Source: Deltaproteobacteria bacterium
Lineage (GTDB): Bacteria; Desulfobacterota; Binatia; UTPRO1
DNA: 64,000 bases
Reading direction: 5' to 3'
Assembly (NCBI GenBank): GCA_020852955.1
Contig: JADYZW010000036.1
Location: forward strand, 1-64,000
The notes beneath the pieces were generated by a model. That model was not told the origin of the DNA and searched no databases. It worked only from the letters and a program-made list of their open reading frames with translations. This document shows, piece after piece, positions 27,707 through 36,051 of the stretch. The stretch's first letter is position 1. Every line of letters begins with the position of its first letter. Made by a program: the position numbers and the translations under genes.

Positions 27707-28324
27707 ATGGGCGCCGATTTTACGTTCGACCGCCACGGCATCGTGTTCATCGTCTCCGGTCCGTCCGGGGCCGGGAAGAGCACCCTGGTCGAAGCGCTCA
27801 CGACCCGCTTCCCCGAGCTCGACCTCTCGGTCTCCTACACCACCCGCGCGCCGCGCGGCGCCGAGGCGGACGGCCGCGAGTACCGCTTCGTCGACGCCGT
27901 CGAGTTCGTCCGCCGCCGCGACGCCGGCGAGATGGCCGAGTGGGCCGAGGTGCACGGCGCGCTCTACGGCACGCCGCGTGCGCCCCTCGACGACGCGATC
28001 GCCGAAGGGCGCGACCTGCTGCTCGACATCGACGTGCAGGGGGCGCGCCGGCTCAAGCGCGTGTACCGCGACTCGGCCGTGGCCGTGATGGTCTTCCCGC
28101 CGTCCTGGGAGGAGCTCGAGCGCCGCCTCCGCGACCGCCGCACCGACGACGAGGCGGCCATCGCTCGCCGCCTCGCGCGCGCCCGCGAGGAAGCCGACCA
28201 CCTCCCCGAGTACGATTATTTCGTCCGCAACGCGGACCGCGAGGAGGCCGCGGCACGGGTGATCGCCATCGTGCTCGCGGAGCGGGCGCGGGTCAGTCGG
28301 ATCGTCGTGGAGCCGGCGCCGTGA
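27707..28324 (+). CDS. gmk: Guanylate kinase
   Basis: A 205-residue GMP kinase, making GDP for (d)GTP and for the neighbouring alarmone enzyme. P-loop FIVSGPSGAGKSTLVEAL; GMP-binding SVSYTTRAPRGAEADGREYRF; VHGALYGTPRAPL; LLLDIDVQGARRLK; and the lid DRRTDDEAAIARRLARA. Length is standard. It follows yicC by 17 bp and overlaps the Rel gene by 4 bp (GTGA). The omega-subunit gene rpoZ that commonly follows gmk is not here. Confidence 0.96.
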   Translation: MGADFTFDRHGIVFIVSGPSGAGKSTLVEALTTRFPELDLSVSYTTRAPRGAEADGREYRFVDAVEFVRRRDAGEMAEWAEVHGALYGTPRAPLDDAIAEGRDLLLDIDVQGARRLKRVYRDSAVAVMVFPPSWEELERRLRDRRTDDEAAIARRLARAREEADHLPEYDYFVRNADREEAAARVIAIVLAERARVSRIVVEPAP

Positions 28325-30471
28325 ACCTCTCCGGCCTCCTCGACAAGGTGCGCGAGTACAATCCCGCCGCCGATCTGGCCACGGTGCAGCGGGCGTACGA
28401 GTTCTCCGCCGAGGTCCACCGCGGCCAGAAGCGCAAGTCCGGCGAGCCCTACTTGGTCCACCCCCTCGAGGTCGCGAGCCTGATCGCCGATCTCCGCCTC
28501 GACGTGCCGAGCGTCGCGACCGGGCTCCTGCACGACACCGTCGAGGACACGCTCACGACGCTCGGGCAGGTCGAAAACGTGTTCGGCAGCGAGATCGCGG
28601 GTCTCGTCGACGGCGTGAGCAAAATCGGCCAGATCAATTTCAAGAGCCGCGCCGAGTCGCAGGCGGAGAACTTCCGCAAGATGATCATCGCGATGGCGCG
28701 CGACATCCGAGTCCTCCTCATCAAGCTCGCGGACCGCACCCACAACATGCGGACGCTCTCGCACCTCCCGCTCGAGCGGCAAACGGAGATCGCTCAGGAG
28801 ACGCTGGACATCTATGCGCCGCTCGCGCACCGCCTCGGCATCTACTGGATCAAGAGCGAACTCGAGGACAGCGCGCTTCGCTACATGCACCCCGAGATCT
28901 ACTACCAGTTGAAGCGGAACGTCGCGAAGAAGAAGGCCGAGCGCGAGCAGTACATCGAGCACGTGCGGGGCGTCCTCCTGAAGAAGCTCGACGCGGCGGG
29001 CATCGAGGCGACCGTGACCGGACGTCCGAAACACTTCTACTCGATCTACCAGAAGATGCAGACCCAGCACCTCCTCTACGACCAGATCTACGACCTCGTG
29101 GCGTTCCGCCTCCTCGTGGACTCGACCCGCGAGTGCTACGAGGCGCTCGGCGTCGCGCATCAGAACTGGAAGCCCGTGCCCGGCAGGTTTCGCGACTACA
29201 TCGCGATGCCCAAGGCGAACATGTACCAGTCGTTGCACACCACCGTGATCGGCCCGTTCGGCGAACGCATGGAGGTCCAGATCCGGACGCACGAAATGCA
29301 CCGCGTGGCCGAGGCCGGGATCGCCGCGCACTGGCGCTACAAAGGGCAGAGCCAGAGCGACTCGCCGCAGGAGATCGAGCGCTTCGCGTGGCTCCGCCAG
29401 ATGCTGCACTGGCAGCAGCACCTGGAAGACCCCCAGGAGTTCATGCGCTCGGTCAAGGAGGACCTCTTCGAGGAAGAGGTCTTCGCGTTCACGCCACGAG
29501 GCGACCTCTTCAATTTCCCGGCGGGAGCGACGGTCATCGATTTCGCGTACCGCGTCCACTCGCAGGTCGGCGAGCACTGCGCGGGCGCCCGCGTCAACGG
29601 CAAGCTGGTGCCGCTCAAGTACCAGCTGCAGAGCGGCGATACGATCGAGATCATCACGACGACCCGCCAGACGCCGAGCAAGGACTGGCTCAAGATCGTC
29701 ACGACCACGCGCGCGAAGGAGCGCATCCGCAACTGGATCAAGGCCCAGCAGCGGCGCCGCAGCCTCGAGATCGGCACGGAGCTGCTCGATCGCGACCTCC
29801 GACGCTATCGCCGGGATCTCGCGAAGCTCCGCAAGAGCGGGGACCTCGACCGGGTCGCGCACGAACTCGGCTTCAAGGACGAGGAGTCGCTGGTCGCGGC
29901 CGTCGGCTACGGCCGCCTGCCGAGCCAGCACGTGCTCGTGCGACTCGTACCCGACAGCACGAACGAGGAACGCAAGGAGCGCAGCGAGGGCACGCTGCAG
30001 AAGCTGCTCCGCATGGTCGGACGCCAGGGGAAGGGTGGCGTCCAGGTGAGCGGCATCGACGACGTCATGGTGCGCTTCGGGCGCTGCTGCAATCCGCTCC
30101 CTGGTGAGCGCATCACGGGGTTCATCACTCGCGGTCGCGGCGTCACCGTGCACGCGATCGACTGCCTGCGCGTCATGGAGAGCGACCCGCAGCGCCGGGT
30201 CGAGGTGGCGTGGGACGGCGCCGCCGGCCACTTCCGCCCGGTGCAGGTCGAGGTCACCGCGGTCGACGCGCCCGGACTCCTCGCCGCCATGAGCAAAGCG
30301 ATCAGCACGGCGGGCGTCAACATCTCGCGCGCGGAGGTGCGCACCGGCATCGACAAGAAGGCCGTCAACGTCTTCGAGTTGATGGTCGACAGCGTCGACG
30401 GCCTGAACCGGGTCATGCGCGGCCTCGGCAAGGTCAAGGGCGTGATGAAGGTGCAGCGGGTCCGCGCATGA
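28321..30471 (+). CDS. Bifunctional-type (p)ppGpp synthetase/hydrolase (RelA/SpoT family)
   Basis: A 716-residue long RSH protein. Hydrolase domain: HPLEVASLIADLRLD...LLHDTVED (HD motif intact) and KLADRTHNMRTL. Synthetase domain: GRPKHFYSIYQKMQ, YDLVAFRLLV, and the basic RFRD motif before YIAMPKANMYQSLHT, as in bifunctional Rel/SpoT (RXKD type), unlike RelA's acidic EXDD. TGS domain: VFAFTPRGDLFNFPAGATVIDFAYRVHS-type. A zinc-finger-like FGRCCNPLPGE and a C-terminal ACT domain (VTAVDAPGLLAAMSKAIS) complete it. GTG start overlaps gmk by 4 bp; it overlaps ridA by 4 bp. The only RSH protein in the window. Confidence 0.95.
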   Translation: MNLSGLLDKVREYNPAADLATVQRAYEFSAEVHRGQKRKSGEPYLVHPLEVASLIADLRLDVPSVATGLLHDTVEDTLTTLGQVENVFGSEIAGLVDGVSKIGQINFKSRAESQAENFRKMIIAMARDIRVLLIKLADRTHNMRTLSHLPLERQTEIAQETLDIYAPLAHRLGIYWIKSELEDSALRYMHPEIYYQLKRNVAKKKAEREQYIEHVRGVLLKKLDAAGIEATVTGRPKHFYSIYQKMQTQHLLYDQIYDLVAFRLLVDSTRECYEALGVAHQNWKPVPGRFRDYIAMPKANMYQSLHTTVIGPFGERMEVQIRTHEMHRVAEAGIAAHWRYKGQSQSDSPQEIERFAWLRQMLHWQQHLEDPQEFMRSVKEDLFEEEVFAFTPRGDLFNFPAGATVIDFAYRVHSQVGEHCAGARVNGKLVPLKYQLQSGDTIEIITTTRQTPSKDWLKIVTTTRAKERIRNWIKAQQRRRSLEIGTELLDRDLRRYRRDLAKLRKSGDLDRVAHELGFKDEESLVAAVGYGRLPSQHVLVRLVPDSTNEERKERSEGTLQKLLRMVGRQGKGGVQVSGIDDVMVRFGRCCNPLPGERITGFITRGRGVTVHAIDCLRVMESDPQRRVEVAWDGAAGHFRPVQVEVTAVDAPGLLAAMSKAISTAGVNISRAEVRTGIDKKAVNVFELMVDSVDGLNRVMRGLGKVKGVMKVQRVRA

Positions 30472-30863
30472 GCGACCCGAAACGCGCGATCGCGACCGCC
30501 GCGGCGCCGCAGGCCATCGGCCCGTACGCGCAGGCCGTCGCGACCAACGACCTCGTCTTCCTCTCCGGCCAGATCCCCCTCGACCCCGACCGCGGCAGGC
30601 TCGTCGCGGGCACGATCGAAGACGAGACGCGGCGGATCCTGCTGAACCTGGCGGCGGTCCTGGCCGCGGACGGCCTCACCCTGGCGTCGATCGTCAAGAC
30701 GACCGTGTACCTGACGAACCTCGACGACTTCCCCAGGGTCAACCAGACCTACGCCGAGTTCTTCACCGCACCGTTTCCCGCCAGGGCCACCGTGCAGGTC
30801 GCGGCGCTCCCGCGCGGCGCCAGGGTGGAGATCGACGCGATCGCCGTGCGATCGCCGGGATGA
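30468..30863 (+). CDS. ridA: RidA-family enamine/imine deaminase
   Basis: A 131-residue RidA (YjgF) protein, which hydrolyses reactive enamines/imines made by PLP enzymes. IGPYAQAVATNDLVFLSGQIPLD, VKTTVYLTNLDDFPRVNQTYAEFF and ARATVQVAALPRGARVEIDAIA with the catalytic Arg and conserved Glu are all present. It is translationally coupled to the Rel gene (4-bp overlap) and is the last gene of the 30-kb plus-strand run. Confidence 0.95.
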   Translation: MSDPKRAIATAAAPQAIGPYAQAVATNDLVFLSGQIPLDPDRGRLVAGTIEDETRRILLNLAAVLAADGLTLASIVKTTVYLTNLDDFPRVNQTYAEFFTAPFPARATVQVAALPRGARVEIDAIAVRSPG

Positions 30864-30871
30864 AGCGGCGT

Positions 30872-30914
30872 CCCGCGGCGGACGGATCGAGTCGGCGTCG
30901 CCGACGTCCGCGGG
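30872..30914. terminator. Nested inverted repeats between convergent ridA and rpmB
   Basis: An outer pair (around 30872-30884 and 30904-30914, CCCGCGG...ACG with CGTCCGCGGGG) encloses an inner one (GTCGGCG / CGCCGAC, 30891-30905). Placement between two convergent genes suggests a bidirectional transcription terminator; the outer stem has a two-base bulge and there is no U-tract. Confidence 0.4.
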
Positions 30915-30916
30915 GC

Positions 30917-31108
30917 TCAGGCGGCCTTGGCGATCCGACCGGAGCGGATGCACCGGGTGCAGACGAGGAGCTTCTTCACGCCGCCGCCGACCTTGGCGCG
31001 CACCGACTGCAGGTTGGGCTTCCACCGCCGCCGCGTCCGGTTGTTGGCGTGGCTGACGTTGTTGCCCGTGGACGGTCCCTTGCCGCAGATCTCGCAGGTG
31101 CGTGCCAT
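30917..31108 (-). CDS. rpmB: 50S ribosomal protein L28
   Basis: A 63-residue L28: [34 protein letters not shown]-type start, with the zinc-binding CEIC / [11 protein letters not shown] cysteines, and the C-terminal GRIAKAA. The ATG on the minus strand at 31108 is preceded by AAAGGGG as a Shine-Dalgarno; the longer in-frame extension (to 31162) has no support. It is convergent with ridA and 55 bp downstream of rfaE2, so the two minus-strand genes may be co-transcribed. Confidence 0.95.
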   Translation of the reverse strand: MARTCEICGKGPSTGNNVSHANNRTRRRWKPNLQSVRAKVGGGVKKLLVCTRCIRSGRIAKAA

Positions 31109-31163
31109 TGCTGACCCCTTTCGAAATCCTGCCTCGGTACCACAGGATGGGGAGGCCGGCAAA

Positions 31164-31646
31164 TCAGCCGCGTCGGAGGCGCTCGACGAGGGCCGTGGTC
31201 GAGAATCCCTCGACCAGCGGCACCAGCAGGACCCGGCCGCCCCGGGCCTCCACGATCTCCCGGCCGATGACCCGGTCCGCCGTCCAGTCGGCTCCCTTCA
31301 CCAGAACGTCCGGCTGCAGCGCGGCGATCAATTCCTCCGGGGTGTCTTCGTCGAAGATCGTGACCCGGTCCACCACGGCGAGGGCGGCCAGGACCTCGGC
31401 GCGGGCGGCTTCCGGCACGAGCGGCCGCTCGGGTCCCTTGCTCAGGCGCCGCACCGACGCGTCCGAGTTGACGCCGACCACGAGCAGGTCGCCGGCCTCC
31501 CGCGCGGCTGCGAGGTAGCGGACGTGGCCGACGTGCACGAGGTCGAAGCAGCCGTTGGTGAAGACGACCCGTTGTCCGGCGCGCCGCGCCGCCACGGCCT
31601 CGGCAGCGATCGTGGCGCGGTCGACGACCTTCTGCCGATAACGCAT
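31164..31646 (-). CDS. rfaE2: D-glycero-beta-D-manno-heptose 1-phosphate nucleotidyltransferase (RfaE domain II)
   Basis: A 160-residue cytidylyltransferase-fold enzyme that makes ADP-heptose from heptose-1-phosphate: [26 protein letters not shown] with the HxGH motif, [43 protein letters not shown] and [18 protein letters not shown]. It is the partner of the kinase at 25799-26788; together they replace bifunctional HldE. The ATG at 31646 gives the standard length; the frame stays open upstream but the extension looks like non-coding composition. Confidence 0.93.
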   Translation of the reverse strand: MRYRQKVVDRATIAAEAVAARRAGQRVVFTNGCFDLVHVGHVRYLAAAREAGDLLVVGVNSDASVRRLSKGPERPLVPEAARAEVLAALAVVDRVTIFDEDTPEELIAALQPDVLVKGADWTADRVIGREIVEARGGRVLLVPLVEGFSTTALVERLRRG

Positions 31647-31968
31647 GGCGGCACGTCTACCAACGACTTGCCGGCGCCGCCAGCCATCGGCGTCCACTGC
31701 CATAGCGACGTCCATGCGTGTCGTGCGCGGTTGCTGCGCCCGCGGCGCATCGCGCAGGGTTGCCACACGGGTCGCCGGATGACGCGTAGCGAACGTCAGC
31801 ATTCCCGAGCCTCCACGCACGTCGGGATGGCATGGTTCTCGCTGATTCGAACGGCGCGAACGCTGACGGCCCACGCGATCGGCGTCATGCCTCCACTCAT
31901 GACGCGTGCTTGAGTCCCCCACTCCAGCCGATCGCCCTCACCCCCCCGTCGGCGAGCGTGCTGTGAAA

Positions 31969-32019
31969 CGGCGGGAGGGTGCTCCAGCGGGGCCTGACCC
32001 ACCCCGTACCCTCCCGCCG
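31969..32019. repeat. 12-bp inverted repeat in the rfaE2-mutL intergenic region
   Basis: CGGCGGGAGGGT (31969-31980) and ACCCTCCCGCCG (32008-32019) are perfect reverse complements separated by 27 bp. They could form a stem-loop in RNA from either strand or serve as a dyad operator. It lies ~240 bp upstream of mutL. Confidence 0.5.
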
Positions 32020-32243
32020 CCCCTCCTCCACGCGAGGGGACGCGACGGCGCGTGCGCCACCGGCGGGGGCCTCGCGTCCCGGAAAATCTGGCGGGACCTG
32101 GCGCGGTGTGTTAGGGGCGAGCGGTCATGCCGGGCGGCCTCAGGCGCAACCACGTGCGCAACGCCGAAGAGTCGGCGCGCGGGGAGGGAGAGGCCGGATC
32201 CGAGGGCGCGCGCGGCCCGAGCGGGCGGCGCGCCGGCGTCCGC

Positions 32244-32248
32244 GAGGA
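32244..32248 (+). promoter_or_regulatory. Shine-Dalgarno that decides the mutL TTG start
   Basis: GAGGA lies 8 bp before the TTG at 32257, just where MutL homology begins. It supports a TTG start for mutL rather than the longer in-frame extension upstream. Confidence 0.6.
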
Positions 32249-32256
32249 TCGCTCCG

Positions 32257-34077
32257 TTGCGTGAGCTCGACGTCACGGCGGGCCCCGCGCCGTCCGGGCG
32301 CATCCTCGTCCTCCCCGAGATCCTCGCGAACCAGATCGCCGCCGGCGAGGTCATCGAGCGGCCGGCCTCGGTGGTGAAGGAGCTCGTCGAGAACGCGCTC
32401 GACGCCGGCGCCCGGCGCATCGTCGTCGAACTCGAGGACGGCGGCACCCGCCTCATCCGCGTGACCGACGACGGCCAGGGCATGACGGCCGAAGACGCCC
32501 CGCTCGCGTTCCTCCGCCACGCGACCAGCAAGATCCGGGGGCAAGACGACCTCTGGCGTATCGACACGCTCGGCTTCCGCGGCGAGGCGCTCCCGAGCAT
32601 CGCCGCGGTCGCAGCGGTGGAGCTCACGACGCGCAACGCGCAGGCGCCGACGGGCGTCGTCGTGCGCGCCGAGGGCGGACGCGTCCTCGACGTCCGCGAG
32701 GCCGGCGCGGCGGTCGGGACGACCGTGACGGTCCGCGATCTCTTCGCGCCCGTCCCGGCGCGGCGGAAGTTCCTGAAGAGCCTGCAGACGGAGCTGGGGC
32801 ACGTCGTCGAGCTGCTGACCCGCGTGAGCCTCGGCGCGCCCCGCGTCCACGTGCGCCTGGTCCACCAGGGGCGCGAGGTCGCCGTGCACCCGCCGGTCGC
32901 GACGCTCGCCGATCGGGCGCGCCAGGTCTTCGGCGCCGATCGCGTCCGGGGCGGGCGCGCCTTCGTCGACGAGCGTCTCGGCATCACGATCGAGGGATTC
33001 GCCTTCTCGCCGCACCTCTCCTTCGCGACGGCGCGCTACGTGTACCAGTACGTGAACGGCCGTCCGATCCGCGACCGGGCGCTGCAGCACGCGGTCGCGG
33101 AAGGATACGCGAGCCTCGTGCCGCGCGGGCGCTGGCCGGGCGCGATCGTGAAGCTCGGGGTGCCGCCCGCGGACGTGGACGTGAACGTCCATCCCGCGAA
33201 GCACGAGGTGCGCTTCCGCCTCGCCCACGTCGTGCACGACACCGTGCTCGACGCCGTGCGGCGCGCCCTCGCCGGCGCGACGGGGCGCGGCGACGCGGGA
33301 GAGGCGCCCGGGGTCGCCGCGGCGCTCCGCACCTACGCGCTGCGCGCCGTCGCCGCGCCGGCGCTCTTCCCGGCCGCCACGCGGTCGGGCGCCTCGGCGA
33401 GCGCGCCGACCGACACGCCCGGCGTCGCGGAAGCGGACGCCGCCGCGACCGCGGGCGCCGCGCCGGACGCGCCGGACGCCTGCGGAGCGCCGCGCGGCGG
33501 CTTCGCGTCGCTCCGCTTCGTCGGCCAGGTCTTCCGCGGCTACCTCGTCTGCGAGGCGACCGATCGGCTCGTCCTGATCGACCAGCACGCCGCGCACGAG
33601 CGGGTCGCCTTCGAGCGACTCCGCGCCCAGCACGCGGCCGGCGCCATCGAGCGCCAGGCGCTCCTCCTGCCGCTCGCCGTGGACCTCGACCCCGGCCAGT
33701 GCGAGGCCGTGACCTCCCACCTCGCCGATCTCGCCGCCCTCGGCTTCGAGATCGAGCCGTTCGGCGACCGCACGTTTCTCGTACGCGCGGTCCCGGCGCT
33801 CCTCGGCGACGACGATCCGCGGCTCCTGCTCGAGGATCTCGCCGACGGGCTCGCGGAGGTCGGCTCCCAGCTCTCCGCCGCCGAGGCCCTCGCGGCCGTG
33901 CTCGGACGCATCGCCTGCCACAGCGTCATCCGCGTCGGGCGCGGGCTCGCGGCCCCGGAGGCGGCGCAGCTCCTCGTCGATCTCGACGCGCTGACCTACG
34001 GGAGCAACTGTCCGCACGGCCGCCCCGTCTCGGCCGAGTTCACGCGTAGCCAGATCGAAAGGATGTTCGGTCGATGA
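32257..34077 (+). CDS. mutL: DNA mismatch repair protein MutL
   Basis: A 606-residue MutL, the ATPase linking MutS to downstream repair nucleases. GHKL ATPase domain: LANQIAAGEVIERPASVVKELVENALDAGA (catalytic Glu, metal Asn), VTDDGQGM, TLGFRGEALPSIAAVA and DLFAPVPARRKFLKS. The transducer domain (VYQYVNGRPIRDR, VDVNVHPAKHEVRF) is followed by an Ala-rich linker (~residues 345-405). The C-terminal dimerisation domain has LIDQHAAHERVAFERL and GRIACHSVIRVGRGL. I see no DQHA(x)2E(x)4E endonuclease motif; DQHAAHERVAFERL keeps DQHAAHERxxFE, so nicking activity should be checked. The TTG start is set by GAGGA at 32244-32248. miaA overlaps by 4 bp. Confidence 0.94.
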   Translation: MRELDVTAGPAPSGRILVLPEILANQIAAGEVIERPASVVKELVENALDAGARRIVVELEDGGTRLIRVTDDGQGMTAEDAPLAFLRHATSKIRGQDDLWRIDTLGFRGEALPSIAAVAAVELTTRNAQAPTGVVVRAEGGRVLDVREAGAAVGTTVTVRDLFAPVPARRKFLKSLQTELGHVVELLTRVSLGAPRVHVRLVHQGREVAVHPPVATLADRARQVFGADRVRGGRAFVDERLGITIEGFAFSPHLSFATARYVYQYVNGRPIRDRALQHAVAEGYASLVPRGRWPGAIVKLGVPPADVDVNVHPAKHEVRFRLAHVVHDTVLDAVRRALAGATGRGDAGEAPGVAAALRTYALRAVAAPALFPAATRSGASASAPTDTPGVAEADAAATAGAAPDAPDACGAPRGGFASLRFVGQVFRGYLVCEATDRLVLIDQHAAHERVAFERLRAQHAAGAIERQALLLPLAVDLDPGQCEAVTSHLADLAALGFEIEPFGDRTFLVRAVPALLGDDDPRLLLEDLADGLAEVGSQLSAAEALAAVLGRIACHSVIRVGRGLAAPEAAQLLVDLDALTYGSNCPHGRPVSAEFTRSQIERMFGR

Positions 34078-35045
34078 GACCGCGGCCGCGAGTCGTCGCG
34101 ATCGTCGGACCGACGGCGGTCGGCAAGAGCCTCCTCGCGATGACCGTCGCCGAGCGCCTCGGCGCCGAGATCGTGAGCGCCGATTCGCGGCAGATCTACC
34201 GCGGCCTCGACGTGGGGACGGCGAAACCGAGCGCGAGCGATCGCCGGCGCGTGCCGCACCACCTCCTCGACGTCGCCGATCCCGACGAGCGTTTCGATGC
34301 GGCGCGCTTCCGGTCCCTCGCCCTCGGCGCGATCAGCGGCGCGGCGGAACGCGGCCGGCCCGTGATCGTGTGCGGCGGCACGGGACTCTACGTCCGCGCG
34401 CTCCGCCACGGAATCTTCGCCGGTCCCGGCGCCGTGCCCGAGATTCGCGCGGCGCTCTACGAACGCGAGCGCCTGCGCGGCCCCGGCGCCTTGCACGCGG
34501 ACCTCGCGGCGGTCGACCCGGCGACGGCGGCCCGTGTCCATGCGCGCGACACCGTCCGCCTGGTGCGCGCCCTCGAGGTGCTCCGCGTCACCGGGCGTCC
34601 CATCAGCGCCTGGCAGGACGCCCACGCCTTCGGCGACACGAGCGTCGAGATGCTGGTGCTCGGTTGCGCCCGCCCCCGCGAGGAGCTGCACGACCGGATC
34701 GTGGCGCGCGGTCGCGCGATGCTGGACGCCGGCCTCCTCGCGGAGATCCGGGAGCTCTGGGCCCGCGGCTACGGTCCGGAGCTCGCGCCGCTCGACAGCG
34801 TCGGCTACCGCGAGATGGGCGCGTACCTCCGCGGCGAGCTCGATTTCGAAGCCGCCTTCGACGCCTTCGCCCGCGCGACGCGCCGCCTGGCCAAACGCCA
34901 GCTCACGTGGTGGCGCTCCGATGCGACGATCGCCTGGTTCCACCCCGACCGCGACGCCGACGTCCTGACGACGCGCGCCGTCGCCTGGCTGACCCCGCCG
35001 TGTCCGTCACCTATCTCGACTTCGAGCGGCCTCTCGCCGCGCTAG
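34074..35045 (+). CDS. miaA: tRNA dimethylallyltransferase MiaA
   Basis: A 323-residue enzyme that adds dimethylallyl to A37 of tRNAs reading UNN codons. P-loop AIVGPTAVGKSLLA; ADSRQIYRGLDVGTAKPS; PHHLLDVADPDERFDAARF; CGGTGLYVRALRHGIF; SVGYREMGAYLRGELDFEAAFDAFARATRRLAKRQLTWWR. The start overlaps mutL by 4 bp, the common mutL-miaA order. The 3' 46 bp are also read in another frame as the start of accA. Confidence 0.95.
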   Translation: MRPRPRVVAIVGPTAVGKSLLAMTVAERLGAEIVSADSRQIYRGLDVGTAKPSASDRRRVPHHLLDVADPDERFDAARFRSLALGAISGAAERGRPVIVCGGTGLYVRALRHGIFAGPGAVPEIRAALYERERLRGPGALHADLAAVDPATAARVHARDTVRLVRALEVLRVTGRPISAWQDAHAFGDTSVEMLVLGCARPREELHDRIVARGRAMLDAGLLAEIRELWARGYGPELAPLDSVGYREMGAYLRGELDFEAAFDAFARATRRLAKRQLTWWRSDATIAWFHPDRDADVLTTRAVAWLTPPCPSPISTSSGLSPR

Positions 35046-36022
35046 ACGCGCGGGTCGCGGCGCTCAAGGGCGGGAGCGCGCGCGGCCCGGCGGTGACGCG
35101 CGCGCTCCGTCGGCTCGCCGTCGCGCGCCGCCGACTCGAGCGCGAGGTCTACGACTCGCTCTCCGCCTGGGAGCGGGTGCAGCTGGCGCGCCACGTCGAC
35201 CGCCCGCAAACGCTCGACTACATCGGCCGGCTCTGCCGCGACTTCTTCGAGCTGCGCGGCGACCGGGTGACCGCCGACGATCCCGCGATCGTGGCCGGCA
35301 TCGGCGTCTGTCACGGTCATCCGCTGGCGGTCGTCGGGCACCAGCGCGGCCACGGCACCGCCGAGCGCGTCCATCGGAACTTCGGGATGGCGAGCCCCGA
35401 AGGGTATCGCAAGGCGTTGCGAGCGTTTCGGCTGGCGGAGCGGCTCGGCATGCCCGTGCTGACGCTCGTCGACACGCAGGGGGCGTACCCCGGCGTGGGC
35501 GCCGAGGAGCGCGGTCAGGCGGAGGCCATCGCCCGGACGATGCGCGCCATGACCGAGCTGCGCGTGCCGATCGTAAGCGTCGTGATCGGCGAGGGGGGGA
35601 GCGGAGGCGCCCTCGCGCTGGCCGTCGCCGATCGCGTGCTGATGATGCAGTACGCCTGCTACTCGGTGATCTCGCCGGAGGGGTGCGCGGCGATCCTCCA
35701 TCGCGAGCGCGCGCCCGAGCACGTCGCCCGCGCCGCCGACGCCCTGAAGCTCACCGCCGGCGACCTGCTGCACGCCGGCGCCGTGGATGCGCTCGTGGCC
35801 GAGCCGGCGGGCGGCGCGCATCGCAATCCCCGCCGCGCCCTCGAGGCCGTCGAGCGCGCCGTCGTTCAGGCCCTCGCCGAGCTCCGCCACGTCGCTCCGC
35901 GCGTGCTGCGTCGCCGCCGCTACGAGAAGTTCCGCCGCCTCGGAGCGCACGTGGAGACGCGCGCCGTCGTGCCGCGCTCTCCGCGGCGACGCTCAATTGC
36001 AAAGCCGAAAGCGGTACGGTAG
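35000..36022 (+). CDS. accA: Acetyl-CoA carboxylase carboxyltransferase subunit alpha
   Basis: A 340-residue AccA that, with AccD (not in this window), transfers carboxyl from biotin to acetyl-CoA. The N-terminus MSVTYLDFERPLAALDARV matches the family start LDFE+PL. Blocks RPQTLDYIGRLCRDFFELRGDR, ERVHRNFGMASPEGYRKALR, TLVDTQGAYPGVGAEERGQAEAIA, VVIGEGGSGGALALAVADRVLM and YACYSVISPEGCAAILH are diagnostic. The GTG at 35000 gives this conserved N-terminus and forces a 46-bp overlap with miaA. The C-terminal ~25 residues are Arg-rich and extra to the E. coli protein. Confidence 0.94.
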   Translation: MSVTYLDFERPLAALDARVAALKGGSARGPAVTRALRRLAVARRRLEREVYDSLSAWERVQLARHVDRPQTLDYIGRLCRDFFELRGDRVTADDPAIVAGIGVCHGHPLAVVGHQRGHGTAERVHRNFGMASPEGYRKALRAFRLAERLGMPVLTLVDTQGAYPGVGAEERGQAEAIARTMRAMTELRVPIVSVVIGEGGSGGALALAVADRVLMMQYACYSVISPEGCAAILHRERAPEHVARAADALKLTAGDLLHAGAVDALVAEPAGGAHRNPRRALEAVERAVVQALAELRHVAPRVLRRRRYEKFRRLGAHVETRAVVPRSPRRRSIAKPKAVR

Positions 36023-36051
36023 CTGTCCTCCCTTTGAAGGACGCGACCGAC

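Larger units (their letters stand above)
31647..32256. other. 610-bp divergent intergenic region between rfaE2 and mutL
   Basis: This is the only gene-free stretch above 300 bp. Both flanking frames stay open part-way in, but neither extension has recognisable homology or a good ribosome site. It should hold the promoters for the rfaE2-rpmB transcript (minus) and for the mutL-miaA-accA set (plus); I see no convincing sigma70 boxes. It contains one notable 12-bp inverted repeat (31969-32019). A T-loop-like string on the minus strand at 31844-31852 does not fold into a tRNA. Confidence 0.6.

Noticed and set aside
31844-31852. tRNA T-loop-like GTTCGAATC on the minus strand
   Set aside because: Neighbouring bases give only a partial T-stem and no acceptor stem or anticodon arm at the right spacing.
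31647-31922. N-terminal extension of rfaE2 on the minus strand
   Set aside because: Family length (~160) is reached from 31646; the added part has no recognisable motif.
31906-32256. N-terminal extension of mutL
   Set aside because: The in-frame extension is Arg/Ala/Pro-rich without homology; MutL homology and a GAGGA ribosome site both point to TTG 32257.
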